Origin: Symsagittifera roscoffensis
Taxonomy: Eukaryota; Xenacoelomorpha; Acoela; Convolutidae
Reading direction: 5' to 3'
Assembly (NCBI RefSeq): GCF_963678635.1
Contig: NC_087068.1
Coordinates: 9,184,027 to 9,248,026 of the forward strand
DNA length: 64,000 bases
The translations under genes and the position numbers were made by a program. Of the stretch, positions 22,361 to 33,840 are shown piece after piece; positions within the stretch are counted from its first letter, which is position 1, and each line of letters starts with the position of its first letter. The notes under the pieces are model-generated. The model saw nothing but the letters and a program-made list of their open reading frames with translations. It searched no databases and was not told the origin of the DNA.

Positions 22361-24568
22361 ATGAGAAATAATATTTCAGTGAACATGGTCAATACAAAAA
22401 GCGTAAAGGAACACAAGGTCAAGGAGAAAGCTATGGAAGAACCAACTGTAATGGCTAGAGAAATCAATCTTGAGACACCAGATCAGAGTATTGACCGAGT
22501 GGAAAGGAAAACGACGGAATCGATGCCAATGCCAAATGCAGAAGAGCAAGAAAAGAAAACGATAGAGTTCTCACCGATTGACAATGTGGAGGAAACAACA
22601 AGCAACACGCCGGAAACGATAAAAGACGATTCTCAAACAAAATGAACGTCGTTCACACAGAGGATTGCAGCGATGGTCGGAATGAAACCAAAAGAGAAAG
22701 AGGAGGTGATGCCAACGACCGAGAAAGGCAAAACATTTGGGACAATTTCCGCAATTACAACAGAGGCCAAACAAGACGAAGAGCAGGTCACACATGGAGC
22801 AACAGCTAACCAAGAAAAAATAATTTCGCTTGAGCTGGGCGAAGTTGGCGCAAATTTGGCAAATTTGGCAAATTTGGCGAAGTTGATGGCAAAATTGGAG
22901 CAAATCGACAAGAAACTGAAATACAGCGAGGAGGCCGCCAAGATCTAAAAAGGAAATACGACATAACAAGAATGAGAACCTAGACAACTGCTTTAACCTG
23001 GCAAGGGAGACGGATGAGAAGCTACAACAGATGTCAGTCAAGGTAGAGGCTACCGACAAAGAGCGAGAAAAACATATCAAGAATGATATGGAAGTAATGG
23101 AGATACGGTATGACACCGTGAATGAGATGTTGGGGAGTCTAGAGACGAGAATGGATACAATGGGCAAGGATCATGCTGAAAATTCTTGTGCCATACAGTC
23201 CAAACTGGTTGCTGTCTTGAGGAATAGCCCAAGATAAATCAGTGGTGGAAAAGCCATCCGGAACTAGAGTTGATTTCATAGAACCACAGCGAAAGAAACG
23301 GGAATCCACACCGTTAGCACGGATCGATATTACCATGGCGTCAGGGGGATAAGGAACGCCATGAAGGTGGGAGCCTCAAACTCGACAAGGACGACAGATG
23401 AGTCAAAATTACATACGGGTGTACAACCGGATACCATGACGTGGGCCAATACCTGGGAAAGGATGCACAGGACGCTTGAAGCATTCGCAACAAAGAACAT
23501 AGACTCAAGTGACAGAGGCAGTGTCACATCCCGGAAAACCTTCAAAAAACCCAAGAAATTCAAAGACAATTCGGATGGTTGCATTGATACATGGGTTGAG
23601 GTAATGAGACTACATCTAGAACAAGATAACTTGAACGACGAAAGGCAGGCCTGCACGGCAAGATTTAGCAATTTAGAAAGCACCGCACTAAAATGCGTGG
23701 TAGCAAAGAAAGAGGAGGAGCGTGATACAGCAGACAAAATTTTCGAGATACTGTTGAACCGATTCGGATCAGGGATGAAGGGTCATCACGCGATGATGAG
23801 GTTTGAAAAAAAGACAAAGGGAAGACGAGTCAATCGATCAATTCCTAGATGATCTCGAGAGCTTGAGAAGAAGAAGCGATCAGGAAGAGTCGACGAACAG
23901 AAGAAACTTCGGCATTACTTCAAAGTTCATTGACGGGGTGAGAAGTGACGACCTGAGGACGATGCTGGCAACGTTTTAAAAACTATCGAAGGATAATGCA
24001 CCGACCCCAGAAGAGATGAGACAAAAGTCAAGAGAGTACATGTTAATGAAACCAAAAAAGTACTCATACTTAAGGTTAATGAAGGCAGGAACATAAAAGG
24101 GGGGAGCCAGCCACAAAGGTCGTCATGGTACAAGCCTAGAGACGACATGGACAAACGTAGGTCTTGCGCAAATTGTGTTTCAGTGGATCATCATGTGGCG
24201 CATTGCACGACATACAAGCAGGGCATGAAGAGCTTGGGATACGCATCGGAAGAAGAGGACAACAATCAAACGAAGGAACATGAGTTTTACAGTGGCTTGA
24301 TCATCAAGATAGGCGCGAGATGTTTTTCTGCAATCAAGAAGGCCATTTCAGAATGGAATGTCCTTTGTATTGGGAGGCGGTGAATAATCAGAATCAACCG
24401 AAACACAAACTAGCACTGGCCGCAGTGCAAAACAATAGGAACAGACAAGCTGAAAATGATTTGAACAACAAAGAAGCAGCAAGTGGTGAATTATCAACAA
24501 AGACAGTAAAGGCCGTGACACAAAAAAAAGATGCCACGGGAGCCGAGAAGAGAAATTCTCTGTAGATA
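22361..24568 (+). pseudogene. gag of the Gypsy-type element, multiply frameshifted
   Basis: A true ATG at 22361 opens 94 acidic residues. Further pieces lie at 22673-22948 (with a 9-base repeat encoding LANLANLAKL), 23031-23237 and 23361-23852. The last carries the Gag core (DTWVEVMRLHLEQDNL...FEILLNRFGSG). The frame shifts near 23815, and the continuation (ESIDQFLDDLESLRR...SKFIDGVRSDDLR) runs to a stop at about 23979. Two CX2CX4HX4C knuckles follow: CANCVSVDHHVAHC at about 24160, intact, and one at 24320-24363, where the T-run after the first Cys codon appears one base short, so that Cys and the rest of the knuckle fall in different frames. A Lys/Glu-rich tail ends at a stop at 24565. Gag would package the RNA; here it cannot be made as one protein. 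Confidence 0.85.
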
Positions 24569-24724
24569 AACTACGAGAGAGCAGCTGCAGAGGCGGTTAA
24601 CAAGGCAAAGCAAGTTTTGGCGACCAAAGAAATCGAACAACGGCTGAAACAGGAAATGGAAAAACAGAGATTGAATGAAACGCTCTGTATGACAAGATCA
24701 GAACCATAGACCGGAGAAAACTCG

Positions 24725-25702
24725 ATGAGCAGGGGCAATTGTAACACTTTGAAGATGGTGACTGGACAACCATTTGGCATCACGAAAATAGGGGCAAAAA
24801 TGATGTCAATAATCACAGTGGGTGGCCACGAAGTAACAAGAAATCTGAGTGAACCGAGTGATCAGACAAAAATGCACATAGATGTGTACGCGGAAAACTT
24901 CAGTGCAATAAGCCCGCAAACTCCTTCTAGAGCTTTAAGGGCATTACTCACGAGAGGTGGTAGTAAATCAGTTCGCATAGACAACAGATACGCGGAAGCC
25001 TATGGTCCACATGAGGTCATTTTGAATATAGATGGAATAAACATCTACACAAAAACGATGATAACATGTGATGAGCATCTAGCCGGGCAAATCTATGTTG
25101 GCGGAGAGGAACTCAAAGTGAGATCCATTGGGCACTGTGCTATTGCTGGGAGAGATGCCATGCATCTGGGAACGGAAGCAGACGTGTCTGCACACTTATT
25201 GGACATAAGCGGAAAGAAGACACAACTGCGTGGGTTGTTGGACACGGGAGCTGTCTTGAGTGAAATACCAATTGAGACTTAGAGAAGAATGGGATTCGGT
25301 AAAGATGACCTGATTGACTCAAGAATACGGCTGTCAGCGGCAAACAAGGGGGCGCTTCGGGTTATGGGTACGACACCAATAATAGCCCTAAACCTGGGGG
25401 AACGCAATTTGTGGATGAGCTTTTTGGTGATGGAGAATATAGATGAGTCTGACCAATTCATTTTATGCAGAGATTTCATCAGGAATTTCGATGCAACAAT
25501 TGATCGTAACAATGCGATGTTCAGGATTCGGAACCAGGAAAGGAAGTACGTATTTAAACCGGTAAATTTGATAATGGCGAATGAAAATAAGGCTCTAATG
25601 TTCTTGAGTAGGAGGGTAATGCTGAAAGCAAATGAGGCGGCAATAGTAAGTTTACGGATGAAAAAATATAATGAACTCAGCGACAATAAACAGTATGTAT
25701 AA
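24725..25702 (+). pseudogene. Retroelement aspartic protease region with in-frame stop
   Basis: An open frame from the ATG at 24725 runs to a TAG at 25280 and resumes in the same frame at 25283 to 25702. It contains the retropepsin active-site motif LLDTGAVLS at about 25237-25262 and a flap and C-terminal region (NLWMSFLVMEN, FILCRDFIRNFD). The TAG stands where a tryptophan codon would fit, so a single base change is enough to explain it. The protease would cleave the Gag-Pol polyprotein. Upstream residues (GGHEVTRNL, DGINIYTK) form the family-specific linker that is also found at 7.4 kb. Confidence 0.85.
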
Positions 25703-25896
25703 AACGCAATCCAAACAGTCAAAGTGCTGCTATTTTAGGAAGATCCTTCTCGATAACCAGAGTGGCCTCTGCGTCAGTGTCTTGTTGAATACGCTTGCTA
25801 TACCAATCACAATATAGAGGGGGAGGAAGCTAGGATACACACTGCCCGCAAAAACTAGATATGAAACGATTGAAAATGTGAAAGAAAATTTGTATC

Positions 25897-26940
25897 TTGA
25901 GAAGATTGAAGAAAATAAAAAGTTCATCAGGTCTTGTGAAGTCACTTAAGTCAGAGGCAGACGATGGACTGTCGAGCTCTTCGAAACTTCCAGAAAGACC
26001 CACGCTAGAGGAATTGGAAATGGATAAACCAGTATTACCAGAGATTGAACATTTAAGAGGAAAGGTAACAGACGAACAGCTCGAAGCCATCAAGGACGTT
26101 CTAGATAGGAATCAGGGTGTTTTTTTGAGACATAAGGCAGACATTGGATACTGCAACTTTGTTGAACATGAAATAGGTACGAGAAGAACCGGCGGTGCCG
26201 CATAGGGAGGGGCGAGGCGTATGACCCCAAACAAATCGGATGCTTGTAGAAAAGAGATAGATACCCTACTAGAGTATGACATGATAGAACCATCCCAGCC
26301 ACCATGGGCGTGTGGAGTAGTGATGGCTAAAAAGAAAGGAGACCAACTTAGGTTTTGTTGTGACTCTCGATATCCGAACTCCGTCACGGTGAAGAATGCA
26401 TATCCCATAACTAGGATAGATGAAAGTCTCTCAAAATTTGGTGACGCAAAATTTTTATCATTCATGATCTATGGTCGGCCTTTTGGCAGGTACCACTGAG
26501 GAAGCAGGACAGAGACAAGACTGGTTTTGCTTGCGAACTGGGATTGTTTCAATGGAAAAGGATGCTTTTTGGCCTCTGCAATGCGACAGCCACCTTCCAA
26601 CGACTAATGGCACAAGAGCTGACGAGCGTAACAAAGAAATATGGCAATTTAGTAATGTGCTACGTAGATGACGTGGTGATTGCAATACCCACTCTGGAGG
26701 ACCACATTGAAATACTGGACGAGGTGTTTGCTTGTAAGAAGAGAGCAGGACTGAAGTGCAAGCCATCGAACTATAAAGTTTTCAAGGACTCGATCAAAAA
26801 ACTGGGAAGAATGGTGGACCAGACCCAGATGCGGTAGAGCAAGTACTAACTTGGAAATTGCCAAAAACAGAACACCAGTTGATGAGCTTCTTAGGTTTCG
26901 CAAACAACTACAGGGAGTTCATCAAGGACTAGGCAGACAA
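25897..26940 (+). pseudogene. Reverse transcriptase region, copy 1, broken
   Basis: Pieces lie at 25897-26205 (LPEIEHLRGKVTDEQLEAIK leading into the RT), 26221-26499 (EIDTLLEYDMIEPSQPPWAC, AKKKGDQLRFC), and a third frame from about 26468 to 26837 with FWQVPL, FGLCNATATFQRLM and the catalytic CYVDDVVIA at about 26660. Breaks seen: a shift between about 26190 and 26225, another near 26465 within the first catalytic-aspartate block, another near 26815, and a TAG at about 26930. The YVDD box itself is intact, but no continuous RT can be made. RT would copy the element RNA into DNA. Confidence 0.9.
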
Positions 26941-26950
26941 AGTATATCCA

Positions 26951-28321
26951 ATGCAACAACTCATGAGGCACAAGGGTAAAAAGTTCACGTGGAATAACGC
27001 AGCAGAGGAATCATTTCAAAGAATAAAAACGGAGTTGTGCGAAGCACCAGTGCTGGGTATGACCACGGAAAAGGGAATGTACGTGCTGGACACGGATGCA
27101 TCGGTGGTAGCGATCTCTGGAATATTCCACCAAGAACAGGAATGGAACGGAAAGACAGTCTTGAGACCGATAGCTTACGGGAGCAAAGTCTTGAGTTATA
27201 CAAAGATGAAGTACGGAGCATGCAAAGCGGAAATGTTCGCGGTAGTCACCTTTGTTGAAAAATATAGGGCATACCTAGGTAGCAAGCAATTCAAGCTGCG
27301 AGTCGACAACAGAGCATTCAGTTGGTTAAAAACGTCCTCAATGGACCAGAGCTACATCGGGAGATGGATAGTGCGCATGGATGGTTACAACTTGATTATT
27401 GAGCACAGAACAAGAGACAAACATCAAAATGTCGACAGCTTGAGCAAACAGACGGATTTTTACGAGAGACAGGAGCAAAGGGAGGCCGACAGGCCGAAAA
27501 TCAAACATGGCTTCTCATTTATGGACAAGGAGACGTATGACAGTCTCTCACTCACAAGGTGGCTTGACAAGTCAGGGAAACCAATAGAGGACCCTCCCGA
27601 GCTACCAATAGAAAATGAGACGAAAAAAATTCTCAAGAAGAAATCGGGGATGCTCAAGTCGAAGATAGTGAGGGAAACTCTAAAAGCAAAAAGCTGTGAC
27701 CTCGATGAAGTGGAGACAAGAAGGGTGACGATAGGAGAAGATCTGAGGAGACTACTCGAGAAACTAGCCGACGATAAACCGGTAGCCCGGAACAATGATG
27801 AAGACAAACCAGAAGTCAACATATTGAAAAGAGGGGAAGCGGCTCAAGGCGAGGACTCAACAATATGGCAACTTGGCGACAAGGAAATTTTGCGGACATT
27901 AGTTGAGAAGATCCCAGAGGACATTCAAAGACAGACCACGCTTCGGAAGAAGAAAGTGACGTACAAGAAGGAAGCCGAACACCTGGGACCAGATCAAGAA
28001 TCCTGGGAGTGGTCAAAACCGGAAGGAGACAGTGAGGAAGAGAATTTGTCCGGGGAGTCGGAAGAATGGGAGGATGACTCAGAGAAGAGTGGTGATGATC
28101 AAGACAGTCTTTGCATGATATTAGCAGAAGAGAAAACGATGAACCAAGACAGGGAACTGCAAACAGACTCTTCCGCAGGAACTTACAACCTAGAGCAACA
28201 AGATGCGAACGGAGGAGAAGAGCTTGAGAAGATAGCGGTGTCGAGGAACCATTCAAGGAGCTATCGTGCAACTCAAACGTCAGGACAAACCTGGAACCGG
28301 ATGATGACAGGGAAGTCCTGA
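26951..28321 (+). pseudogene. RNase H domain plus charged spacer, copy 1 (456-codon open frame)
   Basis: The longest intact frame of the element. Residues 1-165 form an RNase H domain (YVLDTDAS, YGACKAEMFAVV, FKLRVDNRAFSW and HQNVDSLS, with the acidic residues expected for catalysis). Residues 170-456 are a strongly charged, Glu/Lys-rich spacer typical of this element subgroup before integrase. It differs from copy 2 at three residues (V or L, Y or H, F or V). It is open by itself but lies downstream of broken RT and in a frame that is not reached, so it is called a pseudogene. Confidence 0.85.
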
Positions 28322-28385
28322 GAAAGACAGTTTGCGATAAGCTAAAAAAACGACATCCACAGTCCCCGGAGAACTGAATGGTCAA

Positions 28386-28741
28386 ATGATGGTATTAAGG
28401 GAACAGGTCAAAGCGAGATACAGACTATCGGATCTGATACGAGCCCAGAAGAATGACAAGATGACGAGCAATCTCTCCAAATGGATCTGGACTGGGGACA
28501 AGGAGAAAGGAGTAGTTACAAGATCTTGTGCCAGTTCTACAAGGAGAGAAGGGATTTACTCTATCATACAGCTGATAGTGTGGTAGCCTGCAAGAGGAAA
28601 GATGAGGAAAAGATATTGCACAAGCATAATCTCATCATATTACCACAGCTACACCAGACGGAAGTGTTGTTCAGATCGCACGACCAGATGGCAAGTTACC
28701 AGTGCAGTCACTGGTTCCTAGCCTGTCTCCTAATAAGCTAA
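28386..28741 (+). pseudogene. Truncated integrase N-terminus, copy 1
   Basis: Two overlapping frames (28386-28586 and 28481-28741) cover the region before and within the integrase zinc-binding domain: ARYRLSDLIRAQKNDKM, then YKILCQFYKERRDLLYHTAD and ILPQLHQTEVLFRSHDQM. After SHDQM the similarity ends abruptly and a stop follows at 28739. The expected Cys pair and the DDE core are missing. The break marks the 3' truncation point of the element. Confidence 0.8.
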
Positions 28742-28789
28742 TACCTTTTACTATTTGCTTTCTTATATCCACTTAAGTTTTTGGCAAAA

Positions 28790-29095
28790 ATAGTACCCCT
28801 CCGGTTCGACAAAAACAGGACCCCTCCGGATTGGCAAAAATAGTACCCCTCCGGATTGGCAAAAACAAGACCCCTCCGGATTGGCAAAATTGAGACCCCT
28901 CCGGATTGGCAAAAATAGTACCCCTCCGGATTGGCAAAAAAAGGACCCCTCCAGATTGGCAAAATTGGGACCTATCCGGATTACCAAAATTGGGACCCTC
29001 CGGATTGGCAAAAACAAGACCCCACCGGATTGGCAAAATTGGGACCCCTCCGGATTGGCAAAAACAGGACCCCTCCGGATTGGCATAAACAGCTT
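28790..29095. repeat. 25-bp minisatellite, copy 1, about twelve units
   Basis: The unit is close to CCCCTCCGGATTGGCAAAAA plus a variable 5-base end (TAGTA, CAGGA, CAAGA or TTGGGA). Because the unit is not a multiple of three, all frames stay open on both strands and give false ORFs. The same CCGGATTG word occurs nearby at 29200 and 29775, and in R1. Confidence 0.95.
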
Positions 29096-29099
29096 TTCC

Positions 29100-30072
29100 G
29101 GGACTTTTAAAATATTCATCCTATACCCTTCCGGGTAAGTTCTCCGATGCTGTTATGCTGTAGGAACTAACTAGGAAGGATGTATTTTCTGTCCAAAGAC
29201 CATTCCGGATTAAAGCTAAACCTCCTATTTGACAATTCACCTTAACTGTGAAGGGTCTTATAAATAGCCTAATATCGACTCGACTATGGTTTTCTGCTTT
29301 CCTTAGCCTTCCCTTTTTGTCTAGAACAGCGTAAAATTGCCATAATCAACCGTAACTACCCTTTGGTAGGGATGTGAGGGCTTTCCAAAAATTTTTTTTA
29401 AAAACGTGAAGGGTCTACATTCCCGAATTAGTGAGTTTGCTAAAAACAGTCTTAAAAATTTTTCACGGTTATTTTTTGAATAATTGATAGTTCTATGAGT
29501 AAGCTCACCTAATTTTTGATCTAATGGTACTAAAATCAACTGGATTTGTCCAGCTGTTCCAAAGTTTTTAACCAAAACGTCTTTTTTCTAAAATCAAAAA
29601 AATTTTCTCTCTTATAAGTTCCGCCTAACTTTTTTTCGCAATTTTGTTCTTTTCGACCTAAAAATTATTGATCCGAGCTCAAAAGGCCTCTACTTGTCTA
29701 GTTCAATGCGAAAAACCCGATCTTAAACGTTCCAGCTGAAAAAATTTTCCAAAAAAAATGCTATTTGGACCCTTCCGGATTGATGAATCCACTAAATCAA
29801 ACACGTTAAGTTCGATTTCACTGTAACCCAGAAGGTTATTGGCAAACCGGTTTTAAAACCTGTTGATTCCTTTGTGAAAGTTATCAGCAAAACATTTTTT
29901 ACTGTCCTAACTCAAAAATTTCAAAAAAAAATTTCTTATTTTGTAGTGTTTTTTTTTCAAACCTCAAGAAACTTCGGTTTTTGGTACCCAATTAGTTCCA
30001 ACCACTTCTGAACAAAACCTCATCGGTTCTACCTATTATACTAGCACAATTTCAATGTACCTCACTACTTCA
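29100..30072. other. AT-rich gene-free stretch, copy 1
   Basis: No gene. It is identical to 37523-38494 apart from one A-run length change. Isolated CTTCCGGATTGATGAATCC-type words suggest decayed minisatellite or R1-related DNA. Confidence 0.5.
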
Positions 30073-32850
30073 GCGCTTTTTTTTTGTTTCAAAAAAGATC
30101 GATATCTCAAAAATCGCGATTTGTGGGGGGTCAAATTATCGCTATTTTGACACTAAAAACCGGTCTGCTTACTGTGTTTTTCACTGACAAAAGGTATAAG
30201 AGTATTAATATAGGCTGCATAAATAGTAAGACTAGTATTATTTTACCCGTCTGGGTTTGTTCAATACCCGAATTAAGGTGTTTAACTCGAAAATTCGCAG
30301 TTCGGTGAAGGGTCACTACAGTGCAGTCACTGTCGAGCCCCCCACAGATTAATATCATACTTTGTGTACCAAAAGGGATATAAAACTTGTTAACGATACG
30401 CAACAGTCGATTGTTGTTGCCCGTGAGACCTTGCCGGCTGCTCCTTGCACTGCTCGGCGGATCAGTTTTTTACTCCTATCAATTGAACCATCCGGATTGA
30501 GCGCAAATTAGCATTAATGTGCTTAAACACTCAAACGACCCTACAGTACAAGCAACAGAAAAAGCCACGGTTTTGATCGTAACTATTCTGTTTGATATAA
30601 ATGCCTCTAATACTTATGACAGACTTATAACACTAATGAGAAAGTTCCAGTCATAAACAAGGGCATTGCGCAAAAACGATACAGAAATGTTTTAAGCTCC
30701 GATCTGTGACTTAAATTTTGTTGTTTGGTTGTATTATGGTGATTTTTGATTTGTTAGAGTAGTTTTGATGAAATACCGTTTTTGACAGCACATTTCAGGT
30801 AATGGGAAACAGCTGCGCATACTTCGATCACATTTATCAATACAACTGGTGGAAAGCGAGACTGAATTCAATCTTTGTTCCTGGTTTGAATTTTGGTTTC
30901 CTTCTATGTTCAATCGTAGTTCATTTGGTAAAAGGGAGGCTTTACGCTTTATAATAACAAATTGGTTCAAAGAATTTTAGTTGTTAGATTTCCCAGCAGG
31001 ATGAAAAAAAACCAGTGATCCAGTTTTTTCAAAATGGGTAGTGTTATTTCGCTTGCGATCAGCAAGCGTTATCAAATCGGAATTTAGACTTTTTATTGGG
31101 TTCACAACTAGCTAAACAAAATCACCTCGAAATCATAAAGTTTAAATTGAACTACTGGCTACTAGTTACTACTGAGTACTGGTACATGTTATATCTAAAA
31201 CTAAAACCCATAAGATAATTAATTTTAATATCATTTTTATATTAGTTTTTTTAATTAATTTTTGTATTACTTTTCTGCTCAGGATTTTTGGCTTCATGCT
31301 GGTCGACTTAATCTCCGTCGGTTCAGTGTCCGATTTGTGTAGTCCTAGTTTGTTCAATACCCGAACTAAGGTGCTTAACTCGGATATTCGCAGTTCCGTG
31401 AAGGGTCACTACAGTGCAGTCACTGTCGAGCCCCCCACAGATTAATATCTTAATTTTTGAACCAAAAGGGATACAAAACTTGTTAACAATACGCAACAGT
31501 CGATTGTTGTTGCCCGTGAGACCTTGCCTGCTGCTCCTTGCACTGTTCGGCGGATCAGGTTTTTACTCCTATCAGTTGACCCATCCGGATTGAGCGCAAA
31601 TTAGCATTAATGTGCTTAAACACTCAAACAACCCTACAGTACAGGCAACAGAAAAAACCACGGTTTTGATCGTAACTATTCTGTTTGATATAAATGCCTC
31701 TAACACTTATGACAGACTTATAACACTAATGAGAAAGTTCCAGTCAAAAACAGGGGCATTGCGCAAAAACGATACAGAAATGTTTTTGGATAGAAGCTCC
31801 GATCGGTGACTTAAATTTTGTTGTTTGGATGTATTATGGTGATTATTGATTTGTTAGGGTAGTTTTGATGAAATACCGATTTTGACAGCACATTTCAGGT
31901 AATGGGAAACAGCTGCGCATACTTCGATCACATCATTCTATACAACTGGTGGAAAGCGAGGCTGAATTCAGTCTTTTTTCCTGGTTTGAATTTTGGTTTC
32001 CTTCTAAGTTCAATCGTAGTTCATTTGGTAAAAGGGAGGCTTTATGCTCTATAATAACAAAGTGGTTCAAAGAATTTTAGTTCTTAGATTTCCCAGCAGG
32101 ATGAAAAAAAAACCAGTGATCCGGTTTTCTCAAAATGGGTAGTATTACTTCGCTTGCGATCAGCAAGCGTTATCAAATCGGAATTTAGACTTTTTATTGG
32201 GTTCACAACTAGCTCAACAAAATCAGCTCAAAATCATGAAAGTTTTAATTGAGCTTCTGGCTACTAGTTACTACTGAGTATTGGTACATGTTATATCTAA
32301 AACTAAAACCCATAAGATAATTAATTTTAATATCATTTTTATATTAGTTTTTTTAATTAATTTTTGTAATACTTTTCTGCTCAGGTTTTTTGGCATCATG
32401 CTTGTCGACTTAATCTCCGTCGGTTCAGTTTCCGATTTTTGTAGCCCTAGTTTGTTCAATACCCGATCTAAGGTGCTCATCTCGGATATTCGCAGTTCCG
32501 TGAAGGGTCACTACAGTGCAGTCACTGTCGAGCCCCACACAGATTACTATCTTACTTTTTGTACCAAAAGGGATAAAAACTTGTTAACGAAACCCAACAG
32601 TCAATTGTTGTTGTCCTTGAGCCGCTTCTTGTCGCTCCTCGCACTGCTTGCCGGATTAGTCTTCTTTTCTAATCCCAAGACCCTTCCGGATTGAGCGCAA
32701 ATTAACATTAACGTGCCTGAATACTCAAACAACCCTGGAGTACAAGCAACACAAACTGGCCACAAAGTTTGATCGTAAAGATCCTGACTGAAATAAACGC
32801 CTGTAACAACAATATATCTAACAGCAACAAACGGAAGGGTCGGGTCACAT
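30073..32850 (-). repeat. Tandem array alternating R1 repeat with a captured gene 3' end, copy 1
   Basis: Three R1 units in minus orientation (about 30073-30634, 31347-31727 and 32450-32850) alternate with two fragments (30635-31346 and 31728-32449) that copy 44650-45369, the last coding codons, stop and about 650 bases downstream of the TPX2-like gene. The period is about 1.09 kb. The captured coding end still reads TNEKVPVKNRGIAQKRYRN up to the stop in the second fragment; the first has an in-frame TAA (CCAGTCATAAAC). R1 core: GTCACTACAGTGCAGTCACT then TGTCGAGCC. Junction to R1 is always at GTAGTCCTA or GTAGCCCTA. Confidence 0.9.
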
Positions 32851-33840
32851 CTCATCTGGAGGGATGATTTCTACTGATTTTATACTTTTTTTACTTTTAT
32901 TGTTTTTTTCGTTCATTTATTTGTTTTTTCTTAGGTACTATACTACTTTTTGTTTGGTTTCCTGTATATCGTTAATTGTTTTTGGTCACAAACCTCTCAG
33001 GGAACGACGGGACGGCCAATCCCCCACCCTTCCTGGAACGTGAATTTTCGGTCTTAACTAGGTTAAAACGCTATTAACGGGAATCCGGAAGGCTTCCGCG
33101 TTCCAAACTACCCTTCCGCCCCGTTGATTAGGGCCTTGTTATGAGCATCCCCTCGGCGCGGAGTGCTCGTCAATGGTTCTGCCGGTCATGAAGTTAAAAA
33201 GAATTACACCCAGGAGCGCCATAAAAACATCTATGTAAAATTCGCCCGGAAGTCATATCGACGGAAAATAAAGCGAGGTTCTAAAACGACTGGCCAGCGT
33301 CTGAACAAAGCTCGTAGTTGTTGCCGCTGAGACTACTGTTGTTCTGATTTCGCAGTTTCAGTGTGTGCGAAATAATAAAAGGTTACGTGTCTTTCACGTC
33401 CAAATCGATTAGCATGTCAGTCAAAACTAACCCCTCCCGATTTGTCTGATCGTTGAATTAACGTCACTAATTCATCAAAACCATAAATTTTCCCAGTTAG
33501 ATGTTCCAATATAAATCGGAATGCGAAATTGCATTTTGACCATTCTGGTCTTTTGTCACAATAATGTCTTTGGGGGTCGAGCCTCCGATTCCGTGCTTTT
33601 TCAGTAATAACGTCGTTATTACTCCCAATTCGTGGCACGGGAGGGTTCTGCTCCTTCCTTCCACACTGAAGCCTCCTTTCAGTCTATGGTCTCCAATTAG
33701 TTGTCTTATCGTGCGCGATTGTCACGATAAGAGGCTTTGTTTTTTATATCGTTCTCGTTCGACTATCTCTCACTAATTCGGTTGTTGTTGTGTTTTTTGT
33801 CCTTTTTTAGTCAAAAATAGACATTTCCGCATTTCTCAGA
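32846..33840 (+). repeat. R2 repeat unit 1, copy 1
   Basis: Starts at GGTCACATCTCATCTGGAGG and ends where the next R2 (CACATCTCGTCTGGAGG) begins. It contains GGGAACGACGGGACGGCCAA, GCCCGGAAGTCATATCGACG and GTTTCAGTGTGTGCGAAAT. A 73-codon minus ORF (33417-33638) also has a decayed counterpart in the palindrome arms (FDQN...VLDE region at 12680-12760), so R2 may once have coded for something, but I recognise no domain. Confidence 0.8.

Larger units (their letters stand above)
22361..28741 (+). mobile_element. Ty3/Gypsy-type retroelement, inactive, truncated in integrase
   Basis: Gag, protease, reverse transcriptase, RNase H and the start of integrase follow in the Ty3/Gypsy order on one strand. 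I see at least six inactivating changes (listed in the parts below). The integrase stops within its zinc-binding domain and the catalytic core is absent. I found no LTR pair: sequence after 28741 is a minisatellite, not an LTR. The DNA from 25831 onward is present again at 34254, so the RT-RNase H part exists twice, but gag and protease only once. Other wrecked members lie at 7.4-8.8 kb and 10.4 kb. Confidence 0.9.

Noticed and set aside
27460-28385. Long Ser/Leu-rich ORFs on the minus strand, repeated in the second copy
   Set aside because: Antisense shadows of the Lys/Glu-rich RNase H-spacer frame.
28738-29138. Several long overlapping ORFs on both strands (up to 118 codons), repeated at 37161-37561
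   Set aside because: They come from the 25-bp minisatellite, whose unit has no stop in any frame and rotates through all frames.
32281-32694. 137-codon plus ORF, repeated at 40703-41116
   Set aside because: It runs across the junction of a captured gene flank and R1; no domain, hydrophobic AT-derived residues.
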